Numbered from the stretch's first letter, positions 51,350 to 60,985 are shown. The stretch is 64,000 nucleotides of DNA from Sphingobacterium arenae (GCF_014692505.1 NZ_JACNYK010000007.1:1-64000), one strand, 5' to 3'. Notes: generated by a model from the letters alone, not told the origin. A program made the numbers and translations.

Positions 51350-53578
51350 ATGACTATAATAGAGAACAATAAAAAGTTGCTACAAGGGCTACTACGGCTT
51401 TTGGTATTATTGCTGTATAGTACTATTCATCCTGTTGCTCAATCTCAAGATTCGCTTCTTTATTCCCAACAAGTCATTTGGAAAGAGCGACAAGCTCAAG
51501 TGCAGCATTGGAGACAGGTACAGGATACGATTTCAACTAATGTCGATAGTATAAAAAAAAGTCTTTTTTTCGAACGTGATACGCTCGATTCCGCGGAGTT
51601 AGATAGCACTTTGATTTTTCTAGGCACGAAAAAGAAACAGATTTCACAATATATCTATGATATTAAAACAGCTCGAACCACATGGTTGTCGGCATCTACC
51701 CAGGCACAGGTCGAAGAAGACAGTTTGACGGAAGGCGACAGCTTGAATGTGGAAGAACTGCTTGGAACGGATTCCGTCGAAAAAATAACGAAAGATTTGG
51801 TAGACACTTTGCCGCAGCTAATTCGGGGTTATGAAAGGTTGCTTGGCGATGTGGTTTATTTGGAAAGATGGTTCGGACGTCAACAAGCAGAAATAGGGAT
51901 AGCTGATGTCGATTCTGGCACCGTTCAGATGCACCCTGTCCGACGACATATGGTGCGAACTGTGCAGACTAATTTAGGGAAAGACGGTTCCTCTTCGGAT
52001 TTTTTTGATTATCCGGCATGGAGTAGTCGCCTCTTTTTAATTCTAATAAGCCTACTTTATTTTTATTGGATGTATAAATTGGGGCGCAAAACAGAACAGG
52101 GGAACGAGGAATTTCGATTATATCAGAACGAACCCTTATGGATCCCGTTTTTAAAAGCATCTATCTTCTTTTTGGTTTTATTACCTTTTACGTCCTTTTC
52201 CGTACCTGTCCTTATTCTTGAAATTAGCTATTTTCTTGTCTTTGTTTTCCTTTATATTCTTTTACATAAAGAGCTTTCTGTCTTTAAGCGTAAAGTACTT
52301 GGACTAATTTTCATTTCTTACTTTATATTGATAACCGCCAATCTTCTTTTGTCCACACTATGGTGGATGAAGGCTTTCGCTATAGTGGCTAATGCGCTCA
52401 ATATGGCTGTTGTCTGGTCTATGGGACGTCGGACTGATGTCGATAATCCGATAGGATATATTCATCGATATGCCCGTTGGTTGATTATATTAGGGCATTT
52501 TATTGCTATTGCATTAATTATAATGGGATATGCCAGCTTTGCGCGTATGTGGGGTTTGGCAGCAGGTATTGGCCTGTTGCAAGTAATCGCATTGCGTGCG
52601 GTACGCGACATGTTACTTCATGATATTGAACAGCAATACGAACGAGCTACACCTGAAGCTATGCTTCGCCGTTTCGATATGAAACGGATGCTGCTCAGCT
52701 TTGAACGCTTATTCCGTTTTTGTTCGGCGGTATTAATTGTGCTGGTGTTGTTGAACAATTTTCACCTCGTTCGCGAAGCGAGTGCGTTGTTGGAACGTTT
52801 ACTCATGACAGAACACAAAATTGGAGGTATAACATTCTCCTATGGTGATTTTTTGCTTGCAGCTGCGGTTATTTGGATAGCAAACTGGGTTCAGAAAAAC
52901 TTAAAAAATTTGTTAGACGATTCATCTCCTAAAAATGAATTGCAGGTTCGGAAGATGACACTGTTTCCCTTGCTTAGATTACTTATTATTGTTGTAGGTT
53001 TTTTGATAGGTATAAGCATATTGGGCTTAGGTCTGGATAAATTGACCGTTATTATCGGTGCACTGAGTGTGGGGATAGGATTGGGGTTGCAGAATGTCAT
53101 TAATAATTTCGTGTCGGGTATTATTCTGGTTTTTGAAAAACCTTTCAAAATCGGTGATTATGTAGAATTGGCGGATAAAAAAGGGCAAGTGATGGAGATT
53201 GGTATTCGTTCTAGCACCTTATTGACTGATGAGGGGGCCCGCGTAATTATACCTAATGGCGATTTGCTTTCCGGAAGATTAGTTAATTGGACATTCAGAG
53301 AGGCGGATATTCGTGTAAATTTAAAGTTAACGGTAGATCATACTATTCCGGTAGAAGAAGTCAAGAAAGAATTGAAAACAAAGCTTGCAAGCTTTGAAGA
53401 GATAGACCGATCTATTCCAATAAAAATATATACAAAGGAAATTACGGCGGATAACTATCAGCTTGGCATTCAGGTAGGTATCAAAAATGTTCGTTACATT
53501 GAACGCTTTCGAAGCCGTTTTTTAGAATCTTTCAAAGAGGATATGGATGCTCGAGGTGCTAAGGTGTCATCGAGTTAA
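51350..53578 (+). CDS. Large MscS-type mechanosensitive channel
   Basis: A 742-residue inner-membrane channel. Signal-like segment at the N-terminus, a Gln/Asp/Ser-rich periplasmic region (to about 215), several membrane helices, and the MscS core near the C-terminus: VIIGALSVGIGLGLQNVINN, FVSGIILVFEKPFKIGDYVE, then the beta domain (GQVMEIGIRSSTLLTDEGAR, IIPNGDLLSGRLVNWT). The start is ambiguous: ATG at 51350 is preferred, TTG at 51323 overlaps the response-regulator stop. Close coupling to the signalling genes suggests an osmotic or envelope-stress link (inference). Confidence 0.92.
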   Translation: MTIIENNKKLLQGLLRLLVLLLYSTIHPVAQSQDSLLYSQQVIWKERQAQVQHWRQVQDTISTNVDSIKKSLFFERDTLDSAELDSTLIFLGTKKKQISQYIYDIKTARTTWLSASTQAQVEEDSLTEGDSLNVEELLGTDSVEKITKDLVDTLPQLIRGYERLLGDVVYLERWFGRQQAEIGIADVDSGTVQMHPVRRHMVRTVQTNLGKDGSSSDFFDYPAWSSRLFLILISLLYFYWMYKLGRKTEQGNEEFRLYQNEPLWIPFLKASIFFLVLLPFTSFSVPVLILEISYFLVFVFLYILLHKELSVFKRKVLGLIFISYFILITANLLLSTLWWMKAFAIVANALNMAVVWSMGRRTDVDNPIGYIHRYARWLIILGHFIAIALIIMGYASFARMWGLAAGIGLLQVIALRAVRDMLLHDIEQQYERATPEAMLRRFDMKRMLLSFERLFRFCSAVLIVLVLLNNFHLVREASALLERLLMTEHKIGGITFSYGDFLLAAAVIWIANWVQKNLKNLLDDSSPKNELQVRKMTLFPLLRLLIIVVGFLIGISILGLGLDKLTVIIGALSVGIGLGLQNVINNFVSGIILVFEKPFKIGDYVELADKKGQVMEIGIRSSTLLTDEGARVIIPNGDLLSGRLVNWTFREADIRVNLKLTVDHTIPVEEVKKELKTKLASFEEIDRSIPIKIYTKEITADNYQLGIQVGIKNVRYIERFRSRFLESFKEDMDARGAKVSSS

Positions 53579-53589
53579 GTGCCTCCATA

Positions 53590-54432
53590 TCATGGCTCTT
53601 CTTCTCGCAGAAGTAAGAGAGGGGTATGCGATTTTTTGATCAAATGTTTACTTATGCTCCTATGGAATAGACTTCTAAAAAAGCCATACGATTTGGGGAT
53701 AGTGATAATTAACCCTGCGCCATGTCCTTCCGCAAAATGCTCTATTTCTTCTGCTATGTCATTGCTTGTACCGTAATGATACTCCGGTTGGAAGATGTCT
53801 AGTAGAGCATGCATTTTATATTGCTCCATAATCATATCCGGACTTATCTGTTTTCCTTCTAATGCAACATTTAATACTAGTAATTTTGCTTTCAGTATTT
53901 CTAACCACTTGCCAATTTCCACTACAGGCGTACTATGCGATACTTTTCTCAAGTCGCATGCGAAGACGATCTTCTGGATAGGTTGATAATCAGCATTTGC
54001 TGGAATGATTAACAGCGGGAGTTTCAAGGATGAAGCTAGATTAACCGTATTGCTGCCGATTAACACTTGTTCTAGATTGCTCCTTCCTGTTGCGCCTGCC
54101 ACGACCAAGTCTGCTCGCCATTCTTCAGCAATCTCTTCGATTCCACGTAGCAAGGGAAAGTTATTTGTTACCAAATGGACACGCACACTATTATTCTCTC
54201 CAAGAACCTGCTCCAGTTCTGCCTGTACGGCTTCCAAATTAGCTAAACTTTGTTCCTTTACAAGCGGAGGGGCTATATCTGTCATGGGAAGATCTGTGGC
54301 CGTATTCAAATTGTCGTATGCGTGATAAAGTATAATCTGTTCCACTTCTATGGATTTCGCCATTTTTGCGGCGTATCGAACAGCATTTGATGCTGATTTC
54401 GAAAAATCCGTTGTAATAATAATCGTTTTCAT
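53590..54432 (-). CDS. Universal stress protein, two Usp domains
   Basis: A 280-residue UspA-like protein with domains at 1-145 and 150-280. The first has the ATP-binding pattern G-A-T-G-(9)-G-S (VVAGATGRSNLEQVLIGSNT). The second lacks it (IITIPKSYGFFRSLFHRSIS), so only one nucleotide site is expected. It is convergent with the MscS gene, only 11 bases separating them. No terminator is seen between. Confidence 0.92.
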   Translation of the reverse strand: MKTIIITTDFSKSASNAVRYAAKMAKSIEVEQIILYHAYDNLNTATDLPMTDIAPPLVKEQSLANLEAVQAELEQVLGENNSVRVHLVTNNFPLLRGIEEIAEEWRADLVVAGATGRSNLEQVLIGSNTVNLASSLKLPLLIIPANADYQPIQKIVFACDLRKVSHSTPVVEIGKWLEILKAKLLVLNVALEGKQISPDMIMEQYKMHALLDIFQPEYHYGTSNDIAEEIEHFAEGHGAGLIITIPKSYGFFRSLFHRSISKHLIKKSHTPLLLLREEEP

Positions 54433-54480
54433 CTCGTTTGTTTTTTCGTTACATGTTTGTTTTCACCTGAAGTATTTAAT

Positions 54481-54506
54481 AAACAATCCGTTGGAAGGGA
54501 TTGTTT
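54481..54506. repeat. Inverted repeat between divergent genes
   Basis: AAACAATCC and GGATTGTTT are perfect 9-base arms separated by 8 bases. They lie 49 bases upstream of the universal stress protein start, in the divergent interval 54433-54712. It could be an operator or a leader hairpin. Nothing else in that 280-base gap is clear. Confidence 0.5.
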
Positions 54507-54712
54507 CTATAATAAATTTTTAAAAACGAGATAGATACGAAACAAGCGTGAGATACGTGTTTACATGGCGTGAAATACCCAAATTTGATTTTTTGCCAAC
54601 TATTTTCCCTTCCAACCCTTTTATTAAGAGAGGTATATATTTTTATACTTGAAGTTTTCGATGCGAGCATGTATATGTGCTACCGCCTAAAAAAGTAGGG
54701 AAAGAAGAATAG

Positions 54713-54979
54713 ATGGTTCAATTAAAAAAAAATAACATGGAGAATTTACAGAAAAACGTAGATGTGAAAGAAGGAGAGATGACCAAGGACATGGAAAGCA
54801 AAACAGCAAAAGTTCCGTCAAAGGTATATCTATGTATTGCACTTACGACGATGGCAGCGTCAGCGACATTGAAATGTATGGGGCATAAACACACGGCTTT
54901 GTTTGTTGGGCAGTGGGTCGCTCCCTTTTTACTTTTCGGTATTTACAACAAAATTGTAAAAACGCAGGGACATGACTAG
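54713..54979 (+). CDS. Small membrane protein, unknown
   Basis: An 88-residue protein. Residues 1-36 are charged and polar; the rest holds two hydrophobic segments (about 37-54 and 62-82, FVGQWVAPFLLFGIYNKIV). Function is unknown. A second ATG (54737, MENLQKN) could be the true start. It may share regulation with the next small gene, which begins 5 bases after its stop. Confidence 0.6.
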   Translation: MVQLKKNNMENLQKNVDVKEGEMTKDMESKTAKVPSKVYLCIALTTMAASATLKCMGHKHTALFVGQWVAPFLLFGIYNKIVKTQGHD

Positions 54980-54984
54980 CAAAA

Positions 54985-55305
54985 ATGAGTGGGAACTGTG
55001 GCCATCCAGCTATAAATGGAATGGCTTTCGTTCCTGGCGCAGACGACAGTAGAAAAGTTATAAATAAAAGGGCTATGGTAACAAAGGTAGAAAATGAAAA
55101 TACAGGGATCGGAGAAAAAAGGAAAAAAAGAGAACTGAAAACCTATCGCGAACTCGGTTCGGTTGTCAAAAAGACAGTGCCTACCAAGGGCGGGGACGGG
55201 GAGGCTGGAGTAGATCCACAAGTCGAACAATTGAACGATATGCCGAACGATCCTACGGACCGTCCTTTGGAGTCGAAAAAGCCAAAAGACAGAAAAGCCA
55301 AATAA
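54985..55305 (+). CDS. Small charged protein, unknown
   Basis: A 106-residue frame with no recognised domain. The C-terminal 75 residues are hydrophilic and lysine/aspartate-rich (KKPKDRKAK at the end), likely disordered. The upstream 30 residues look less protein-like, so the start may be ATG at 55075. It is plausible as a cotranscribed small stress protein, but evidence is limited to its frame length and its position after the small membrane gene. Confidence 0.45.
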   Translation: MSGNCGHPAINGMAFVPGADDSRKVINKRAMVTKVENENTGIGEKRKKRELKTYRELGSVVKKTVPTKGGDGEAGVDPQVEQLNDMPNDPTDRPLESKKPKDRKAK

Positions 55306-55387
55306 TAGTTTTACTAATCCGTCAGGTTATATTATATTAGGGTTTTCCATATAGATCGTCATGTATCTATGTATAAACCCGAAATGA

Positions 55388-56650
55388 ATGAAAAAAATAG
55401 CTTTACATTGGCAGATATTAATAGGTATAGTAGGCGGTATATTAGTCGGCTTTTTGTGCATTCAATTTGCGGTTGGTAAGGAATTCGTAATTGATTGGAT
55501 TAAGCCGTTCGGTACTATTTTTATAAATCTATTGAAATTAATTGCTATTCCGCTTATTATTGTTTCTCTCATTAAAGGCGTTTCGGACTTAAAGGATACC
55601 ACGCAATTGTCGGGTTTGGGGCTGCGTACATTGGGGCTTTATCTCCTTACTACCATCATTGCTGTTACACTGGGGTTGGGGTTGGTTAACCTGGTACAAC
55701 CAGGAGGTTTTCTTTCTAACGAGACCCGAGAGGAAATGCTACGCTCATTTGGTGGTGTCGTCGATGAAAAAGTGGAAGAAGTTACAGCTATCGAGGAAAT
55801 GCGAGGGCCGCTGCAACCTCTTGTTGATATCGTTCCGGAAAATATTTTTGAGTCGGCATCCGCTAATAGCAATATGTTACAAATCATATTTTTTAGTATT
55901 ATCGTGGGTATCGCGATGATTTTACTTCCTTTCAACCAGGTGGAAGCTTTTAAGCGAATAATGGACTCGGGAAATGCGATTGTGTTGAAAATAGTTGATA
56001 TCATCATGTTCTTTTCGCCTTATGGCGTTTTTGCACTGATGGCTGCGCTTGTTGCCGAGGCCCCTTCTCTGGATGTTTTCAAAGCATTGGGAGTATATTC
56101 ACTCACGGTTGTGGCAGGATTGCTGATAATTGTGTACGGGGTGTATTCGCTGTTTATCTACTTCTTTAGCCACATGAGTCCGGTACAGTTTTTTAAAGGT
56201 ATTTTCCCCGCACAATTACTCGGTTTTTCGACGAGTTCCAGTGCAGCGACATTACCTGTGACTATGGAGTGTACAGAAAAGAATCTAAAGGTAAGAAAAG
56301 ATGTGCTGAGCTTCGTTCTGCCCATTGGTGCGACCGTGAATATGGATGGTACTTGCTTATACCAGGCCGTTGCTGCTATTTTTATTGCACAAGTAATGGG
56401 GTATGATTTAAGTACAGCCGAGCAACTGAGTGTTATCGTGACGGCAACCTTAGCTTCTATCGGAGCCGCGGCCGTGCCGGGAGCCGGGTTGTTGATGTTG
56501 GTTATTGTGTTAGAATCCATAGGTGTCAGTCCGGCGGGTATCGCGTTGATCTTTGCCGTGGATAGACCACTGGATATGTTGCGGACATCCGTCAACATTA
56601 CGGGTGACGCTATGGTTGCTGTGTTGATGAACAAATACGGCAAAGAGTAG
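55388..56650 (+). CDS. Dicarboxylate/amino acid:cation symporter (DAACS family)
   Basis: A 420-residue secondary transporter for acidic amino acids or C4-dicarboxylates. Family motifs: LLKLIAIPLIIVSLIKGVSD, GFSTSSSAATLPVTMECTE (serine-rich loop), VLPIGATVNMDGTCLYQAVA, and VPGAGLLMLVIVLES and DRPLDMLRTSVNITGDAMVA. Eight membrane segments plus two re-entrant loops fit the GltPh fold. It stands alone. Confidence 0.95.
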   Translation: MKKIALHWQILIGIVGGILVGFLCIQFAVGKEFVIDWIKPFGTIFINLLKLIAIPLIIVSLIKGVSDLKDTTQLSGLGLRTLGLYLLTTIIAVTLGLGLVNLVQPGGFLSNETREEMLRSFGGVVDEKVEEVTAIEEMRGPLQPLVDIVPENIFESASANSNMLQIIFFSIIVGIAMILLPFNQVEAFKRIMDSGNAIVLKIVDIIMFFSPYGVFALMAALVAEAPSLDVFKALGVYSLTVVAGLLIIVYGVYSLFIYFFSHMSPVQFFKGIFPAQLLGFSTSSSAATLPVTMECTEKNLKVRKDVLSFVLPIGATVNMDGTCLYQAVAAIFIAQVMGYDLSTAEQLSVIVTATLASIGAAAVPGAGLLMLVIVLESIGVSPAGIALIFAVDRPLDMLRTSVNITGDAMVAVLMNKYGKE

Positions 56651-56737
56651 ATTATATCGTCGTCTCCGCATCATACCATTTCACACCATTAGGAGAGGAC
56701 GAACAGACGGATCAGAATCCTGCCAGCACCTAATAAA

Positions 56738-56767
56738 AAAGCATCAACCGTTTGTGATTGATGCTTT
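56738..56767 (-). terminator. Terminator of tRNA-Glu (minus strand)
   Basis: AAAGCATCAA (56738-56747) pairs with TTGATGCTTT (56758-56767). On the minus strand it is followed by a run of T. It lies 4 bases after the tRNA. Confidence 0.9.
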
Positions 56768-56770
56768 ATC

Positions 56771-56845
56771 TGGTAGCCCGTAGGGGAATCGAACCCCTGT
56801 TTCCAGAATGAAAATCTGGCGTCCTAACCCCTAGACGAACGGGCC
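56771..56845 (-). tRNA. tRNA-Glu (anticodon TTC)
   Basis: Read on the minus strand the 75 bases begin GGCCCGTTCGTCTAGGGG and end ACGGGCTACCA with an encoded CCA. The anticodon stem CCAGA/TCTGG encloses the loop TTTTCAT with anticodon TTC. The TPsiC arm is CAGGGGTTCGATTCCCCT. The acceptor stem pairs over 7 bp with one G-T at the end. It is followed by a terminator on the same strand. Confidence 0.97.
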
Positions 56846-56937
56846 GAACTTGTGTTTCGGTGTGCAAATATAGGAATGATTATTTATTATGCAAAATTAA
56901 AGTTTAAAAAGAGTGATTTTTGTGTCGAACCGTGTGA

Positions 56938-57663
56938 TTATAATATCGAAAATCTTGTTTCTTCCATTTCCGTAAAGGCAGCTACCGTAGGAAATAGAAG
57001 AGTTTTATTGCTGTCTTCGAGATTTCTAAAAGTTGTAGGAAGAAATAATCCTCCACCTATATCTTTATAGTCATTTACAAGATAGGTGTCGCCTTCTTTA
57101 TCAACAAACTGTTTAATCCGTCCTGTTTCTTCATTAAATAACACTTCACCTGACAATCCTTCTTTCAGCTGAAATGGAAGTGATTTTAATTTTTCTGCAT
57201 TGAAAATGGTTGAAGATATTTCGCCCGTTTTTGTTTCGGGTTGATCAATTAAGACGGGTAAGAAAAGAAAAGTAACATCCTTTTTAAACTGTTCATTGAT
57301 TTTGATAAAAAGCTCGTTTGTTTCTGGATTGGTCTGTTTTACTTCATTGCCATTGATGAAAAACTTAGCTAATTTATTCGTCTTAAAGTTGAACAACGAT
57401 ACAATATTGTTTCCGTCGCTAGATTTTCCTTCGAAACGCGCTTTCCCAGACTTCATGTCAATGAGGAACTTTCTACTGTTTTGAAAATGCTCGGTGAGAC
57501 TCCCTGTTGCTGTAAAAAGAATATAGTTGGTACTATCCCATTTGCTCTGCCCCCCAATCCCCTTTAATAGTATCTTACCTGCTTCTTGTCCTTCCTGCGC
57601 CTGCATAGGTGTGTTTGAAAGGAAAAGAATACCGATAATAATTGTTGTTAGGAATGTTCTCAT
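56938..57663 (-). CDS. Unknown secreted protein
   Basis: A 241-residue protein with a signal peptide (residues 1-22, ending MQAQEG). The rest is beta-rich and resembles LolA/LolB-like or outer-membrane-associated folds only weakly: GGQSKWDSTNYILFTATGSL near the start and FNEETGRIKQFVDKEGDTYL near the end. Function is unknown to me. It lies 32 bases downstream of ribH on the same strand, so it may be cotranscribed with it. Confidence 0.7.
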   Translation of the reverse strand: MRTFLTTIIIGILFLSNTPMQAQEGQEAGKILLKGIGGQSKWDSTNYILFTATGSLTEHFQNSRKFLIDMKSGKARFEGKSSDGNNIVSLFNFKTNKLAKFFINGNEVKQTNPETNELFIKINEQFKKDVTFLFLPVLIDQPETKTGEISSTIFNAEKLKSLPFQLKEGLSGEVLFNEETGRIKQFVDKEGDTYLVNDYKDIGGGLFLPTTFRNLEDSNKTLLFPTVAAFTEMEETRFSIL

Positions 57664-57695
57664 AGTTACCCCCTAATTTTAAAATGTAGCAACAA

Positions 57696-58187
57696 TTATT
57701 TATATTTCTTACTGATGAGCGCCATTTGGATGGCTGTGATGGCGGCTTCTTCTCCTTTATTCCCATGTTTTCCACCTGCGCGATCCAAAGCTTGTGCTAG
57801 ATTGTCTGTAGTTAATACGCCAAAAATAACAGGTTTATTGTGTTTAATAGCGACGTTAGCGAGGCCGTTGCCTACAGCATCACATATAAAATCGAAATGA
57901 CGTGTTTCACCTTGAATGACACAGCCGAGGCATATTATGGCGTCAAATGATTTGTCGCGAAGCGCTATATCTGCTCCAGAAATTAATTCATAGCTACCCG
58001 GAACTTGGATAATATCGATATCATTCTCTACGGCACCGTGTTGCTGTAACCCTTGCAAAGAACCAGTTAACAAAGCTCCCGTAACTTCAGCGTTCCATTG
58101 CGAAACAACGACTGCGAATTTTAAACCTTTTGCGTTGCCAACTTCGATATGCGAGAAGTCTGACAAATTTTTCATGCTACTAGACAT
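57696..58187 (-). CDS. ribH: 6,7-dimethyl-8-ribityllumazine synthase
   Basis: Penultimate step of riboflavin synthesis. Motifs: VVVSQWNAEVTGALLTGSL, VPGSYELISGADIAL, and CLGCVIQGETRHFDFICDAV (with the catalytic His region), FGVLTTDNLAQALDRAGGKHGNKGEEAA. 163 aa is normal. ATG choice among MSSSM is uncertain by a few residues. No FMN riboswitch is apparent in the 72-base gap to the next gene, and other rib genes are not nearby. Confidence 0.96.
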   Translation of the reverse strand: MSSSMKNLSDFSHIEVGNAKGLKFAVVVSQWNAEVTGALLTGSLQGLQQHGAVENDIDIIQVPGSYELISGADIALRDKSFDAIICLGCVIQGETRHFDFICDAVGNGLANVAIKHNKPVIFGVLTTDNLAQALDRAGGKHGNKGEEAAITAIQMALISKKYK

Positions 58188-58201
58188 GGGGCAAAGATAT
58201 T

Positions 58202-58233
58202 AAAAAAAGGCTGCTTATAAAAAATAAGCAGCC
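58202..58233 (-). terminator. Terminator of the TPR gene (minus strand)
   Basis: GGCTGCTTAT (58209-58218) pairs with ATAAGCAGCC (58224-58233) around five A. On the minus strand it is followed by seven T (58208-58202). It lies 27 bases after the TPR stop. Confidence 0.93.
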
Positions 58234-58259
58234 CGTGTATACGAATAAACTATTTCTTA

Positions 58260-58931
58260 TTATTGTTGTTTTGCCCGTGCACGAGCTATAAGGCCATCTA
58301 TCATGTTAGCCTCAGGGCTATTTGGATAATCGGACTTGATAGATTGATATGACTCTTCCGCACTTTTGAAGTCTTCTAATGCTTCATATACGATACCTAA
58401 TTTCTTAAGGAATAGCGGCGTAGTATAGGTGTTTTTACTCTTTTGTGCCGCTTTTTTATAATGCTTTGCAGCACTCTTATAATCTTTAGATTCAGCGTAA
58501 GCATCTCCAATTAATCCGGTAACCAAGGGATCTAAAATCTCACTTCCGGTATCAGCGTATTTTTGGAGGCTTTTTATAGCTTCTTGAAAGTTGCCTTGGC
58601 GAAGATAGAGTCCACCTAAATAAGCATTGGCAATGTTGGCAGATTTCGTGTTGGAATATTCTTGTGCAATCTCTTTAAAGCCAAGGAACGATCCATCTCC
58701 CTCAATAGCTTTGGCTTGCAGGGAATCAATAGCCGCATATTCTTCGGCCTTATATATCTGATTGGACGCCTTTTCCGCGCGCGGGGCTAGATATAGTCGT
58801 TGATAGCCTAAATACAACAAAATCAAAAGAATAATACCACCAACGATGAAGGTGATGCTTTTTTGATTATCCTGAAAAAATGAACCGGACGTTTTTTTAG
58901 GTTCAGTTTGATTTACGTTTTTATTTGACAT
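58260..58931 (-). CDS. Tetratricopeptide-repeat membrane protein (YfgM-like)
   Basis: A 223-residue protein. A membrane helix at about 28-48 (ITFIVGGIILLILLYLGYQR) follows a basic, Asn-rich start. The rest contains several TPR-like units (AYLGGLYLRQGNFQEAIKSL, DAYAESKDYKSAAKHYKKAA, YEALEDFKSAEESYQSIKSD). YfgM-like proteins assist membrane-protein insertion with PpiD and SecYEG, but this homology is based on layout only. It is followed by a strong terminator. Confidence 0.85.
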   Translation of the reverse strand: MSNKNVNQTEPKKTSGSFFQDNQKSITFIVGGIILLILLYLGYQRLYLAPRAEKASNQIYKAEEYAAIDSLQAKAIEGDGSFLGFKEIAQEYSNTKSANIANAYLGGLYLRQGNFQEAIKSLQKYADTGSEILDPLVTGLIGDAYAESKDYKSAAKHYKKAAQKSKNTYTTPLFLKKLGIVYEALEDFKSAEESYQSIKSDYPNSPEANMIDGLIARARAKQQ

Positions 58932-59059
58932 TTGTTATTATCGTATAATAAATATGGAACGCAAAATTACACTTTTAAAATTTTAATACAAGTTTTCTTC
59001 TGTATTTTACTTGTCTTTTGTCGACAATGGTGTGTGCGGCCGATCAGAGGGTGTACTTT

Positions 59060-60985
59060 CTATCTCGTTGTTGGGGAGGTAATCTCGCCGTCCAACTGCT
59101 CGTATATGGAGTTTTGACTTTTAAATTCGGGTACAATAACTTTCATCTGACGTACGATTTCCACATTGTTGTTTGTTTTAACACGTTCCTCAAGTTGGTT
59201 GATCTGTTCGACGACTTCCAAAAGATTGTTTTCTCGTACTTTTGCAATCATAATCTTTTGATGGTGTGTAGGAAGTGTGTTTTCGAGATCATTGAGTAAT
59301 TCCTCGTACAGTTTTTCACCGGGACGCAGCCCTGTAAACTTAATATCAATATCTTGGTAAGGAATAAACCCAGAAAGTTTAATCATCTTTTCTGCAAGAT
59401 CAACAATTTTGACCGATTTCCCCATGTCGAAGACGAATATCTCTCCGCCATTGCCCATACATCCCGCTTCGATAACCAACTGGCAGGCTTCTGGAATGGT
59501 CATGAAATAACGAGTGATATCGGGGTGGGTCACGGTGAGTGGCCCGCCTTTTTCAATTTGCTCGCGAAAGCGTGGAATAACAGAGCCGTTGGATCCAAGG
59601 ACATTTCCGAAGCGTGTTGTAATGAATCGAGTTTTCGTATTTGGATGATTTTCTTCCAAATCATTATTCAGCGACTGTACGTACATTTCGGCGATACGTT
59701 TGGTTGCTCCCATAACGTTCGTCGGATTGACCGCTTTGTCTGTGGATACAAAAACAAATTTCGATACTTCAAATTCAATCGATAAATTTGATAAAATAAA
59801 AGTTCCAAATACATTGGTCCGCACGCCCTCAATCGGATGGTTTTCCATCATAGGCACGTGTTTGTAAGCTGCCGCATGGTATACGTATTGAGGTTTGAAC
59901 GTTTCAAATAAGATACGCATCCGGTCTTCATTTTTGACATCGGCGATAAAAGATTGGTACGCTTGATTCTTAAAACGATCTTGTAGGTCCAGATGCAGGT
60001 TATGTAAGGGGGATTCTGCCTGATCGCATAAGATGATCAGCTGCGGTTCGAAATGACCAAGCTGTTTCGCTATCTCACTTCCAATAGAACCAGCTGCGCC
60101 TGTTACCAAGATGCGTTTCCCTCTCAGTTGTTCTAAAAGGGAGTCATTTTTTAATTTTATGGGGGCCCGTTCCAATAGATCCTCTATCTTCACTTTTTTG
60201 ATCTGTGTAGGGGAAACGGTTCCGTTGATGATTTCACTCACAGGAGGAAGCGTAAGCACATTTATTTTATGCTCTAAGCATATATCGATAACTTGATTCT
60301 TTTTTTCGGTACTGATTCTGTGTGACGCAAAAATTAATTCATCAATGGCCAGTTTATTGATTAGACGCCCCAAATCTGCAGAACTGAATATTTTAATACC
60401 GTCGATATACTTGCCGATTTTGCTTTCATCATCATCCAGATAGGCCACGATATAGTTATTCGATTTAAGATCGTGGTCGAATGTCCGCTTTACCGCGATG
60501 CCTAAGTCACCAGCACCGTATACGATGACATTTTTCTTATCGGACGTTTTCGTTTTATTGTATTGAAAAAATATTTTTATTAATGTTCGGTACGTTGTTA
60601 AACCCGTAAAAGCAAACAAACTATATACAATAATAATATTTGTCGGGATGAGCGTGGGAATATTGCCAGCAATCAGGATTAATTTAATGGCGAACAGAAC
60701 AATAACGTTAAACAGCAATGTCGAGAGAATTCGAATAGAATCCACTGCGCTGGTGTAGCGTACAATGCCGGAGTAAAGTTTGAAAATTAGAAAGGAAACA
60801 GAAGTAATTCCTAAACAGTAGATCAATTCAACGGCGAAATTGGGTGTTGCATAAGCGCCGATATCGAAAGAATAGAACAAGCCGTATGCAAATACAAAAG
60901 CTATCGCGGCAATGGTCAAGTCAAAAATAAAAATGGTCCATCGGGGAACGATGCCAATTTGATTAAAAACGGGAAACTTCTGCAT
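59060..60985 (-). CDS. Polysaccharide biosynthesis protein, UDP-sugar 4,6-dehydratase (CapD/WbpM type)
   Basis: A 641-residue membrane enzyme. Four hydrophobic segments occupy residues 12-115, then a CoA-binding-like domain (about 140-275, NVIVYGAGDLGIAVKRTF), and the dehydratase domain (about 285-600): VTGAAGSIGSEIAKQLG for NAD, and STDKAVNPTNVMGATKRIAE, where M takes the place of the usual Tyr as in WbpM/CapD. The HAAAYKHVPMMENHP segment is also typical. It converts UDP-GlcNAc to a 4-keto-6-deoxy sugar for capsule or LPS. Its neighbours are not glycosyltransferases in this window. Confidence 0.93.
   Translation of the reverse strand: MQKFPVFNQIGIVPRWTIFIFDLTIAAIAFVFAYGLFYSFDIGAYATPNFAVELIYCLGITSVSFLIFKLYSGIVRYTSAVDSIRILSTLLFNVIVLFAIKLILIAGNIPTLIPTNIIIVYSLFAFTGLTTYRTLIKIFFQYNKTKTSDKKNVIVYGAGDLGIAVKRTFDHDLKSNNYIVAYLDDDESKIGKYIDGIKIFSSADLGRLINKLAIDELIFASHRISTEKKNQVIDICLEHKINVLTLPPVSEIINGTVSPTQIKKVKIEDLLERAPIKLKNDSLLEQLRGKRILVTGAAGSIGSEIAKQLGHFEPQLIILCDQAESPLHNLHLDLQDRFKNQAYQSFIADVKNEDRMRILFETFKPQYVYHAAAYKHVPMMENHPIEGVRTNVFGTFILSNLSIEFEVSKFVFVSTDKAVNPTNVMGATKRIAEMYVQSLNNDLEENHPNTKTRFITTRFGNVLGSNGSVIPRFREQIEKGGPLTVTHPDITRYFMTIPEACQLVIEAGCMGNGGEIFVFDMGKSVKIVDLAEKMIKLSGFIPYQDIDIKFTGLRPGEKLYEELLNDLENTLPTHHQKIMIAKVRENNLLEVVEQINQLEERVKTNNNVEIVRQMKVIVPEFKSQNSIYEQLDGEITSPTTR

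Noticed and set aside
56158..56643. 161-residue minus-strand open frame
   Set aside because: Antisense to the symporter gene, composition of a reverse complement of membrane helices.
58188..58259. FMN riboswitch before ribH
   Set aside because: The gap is 72 bases and is mostly occupied by the TPR-gene terminator; no RFN-type conserved blocks.
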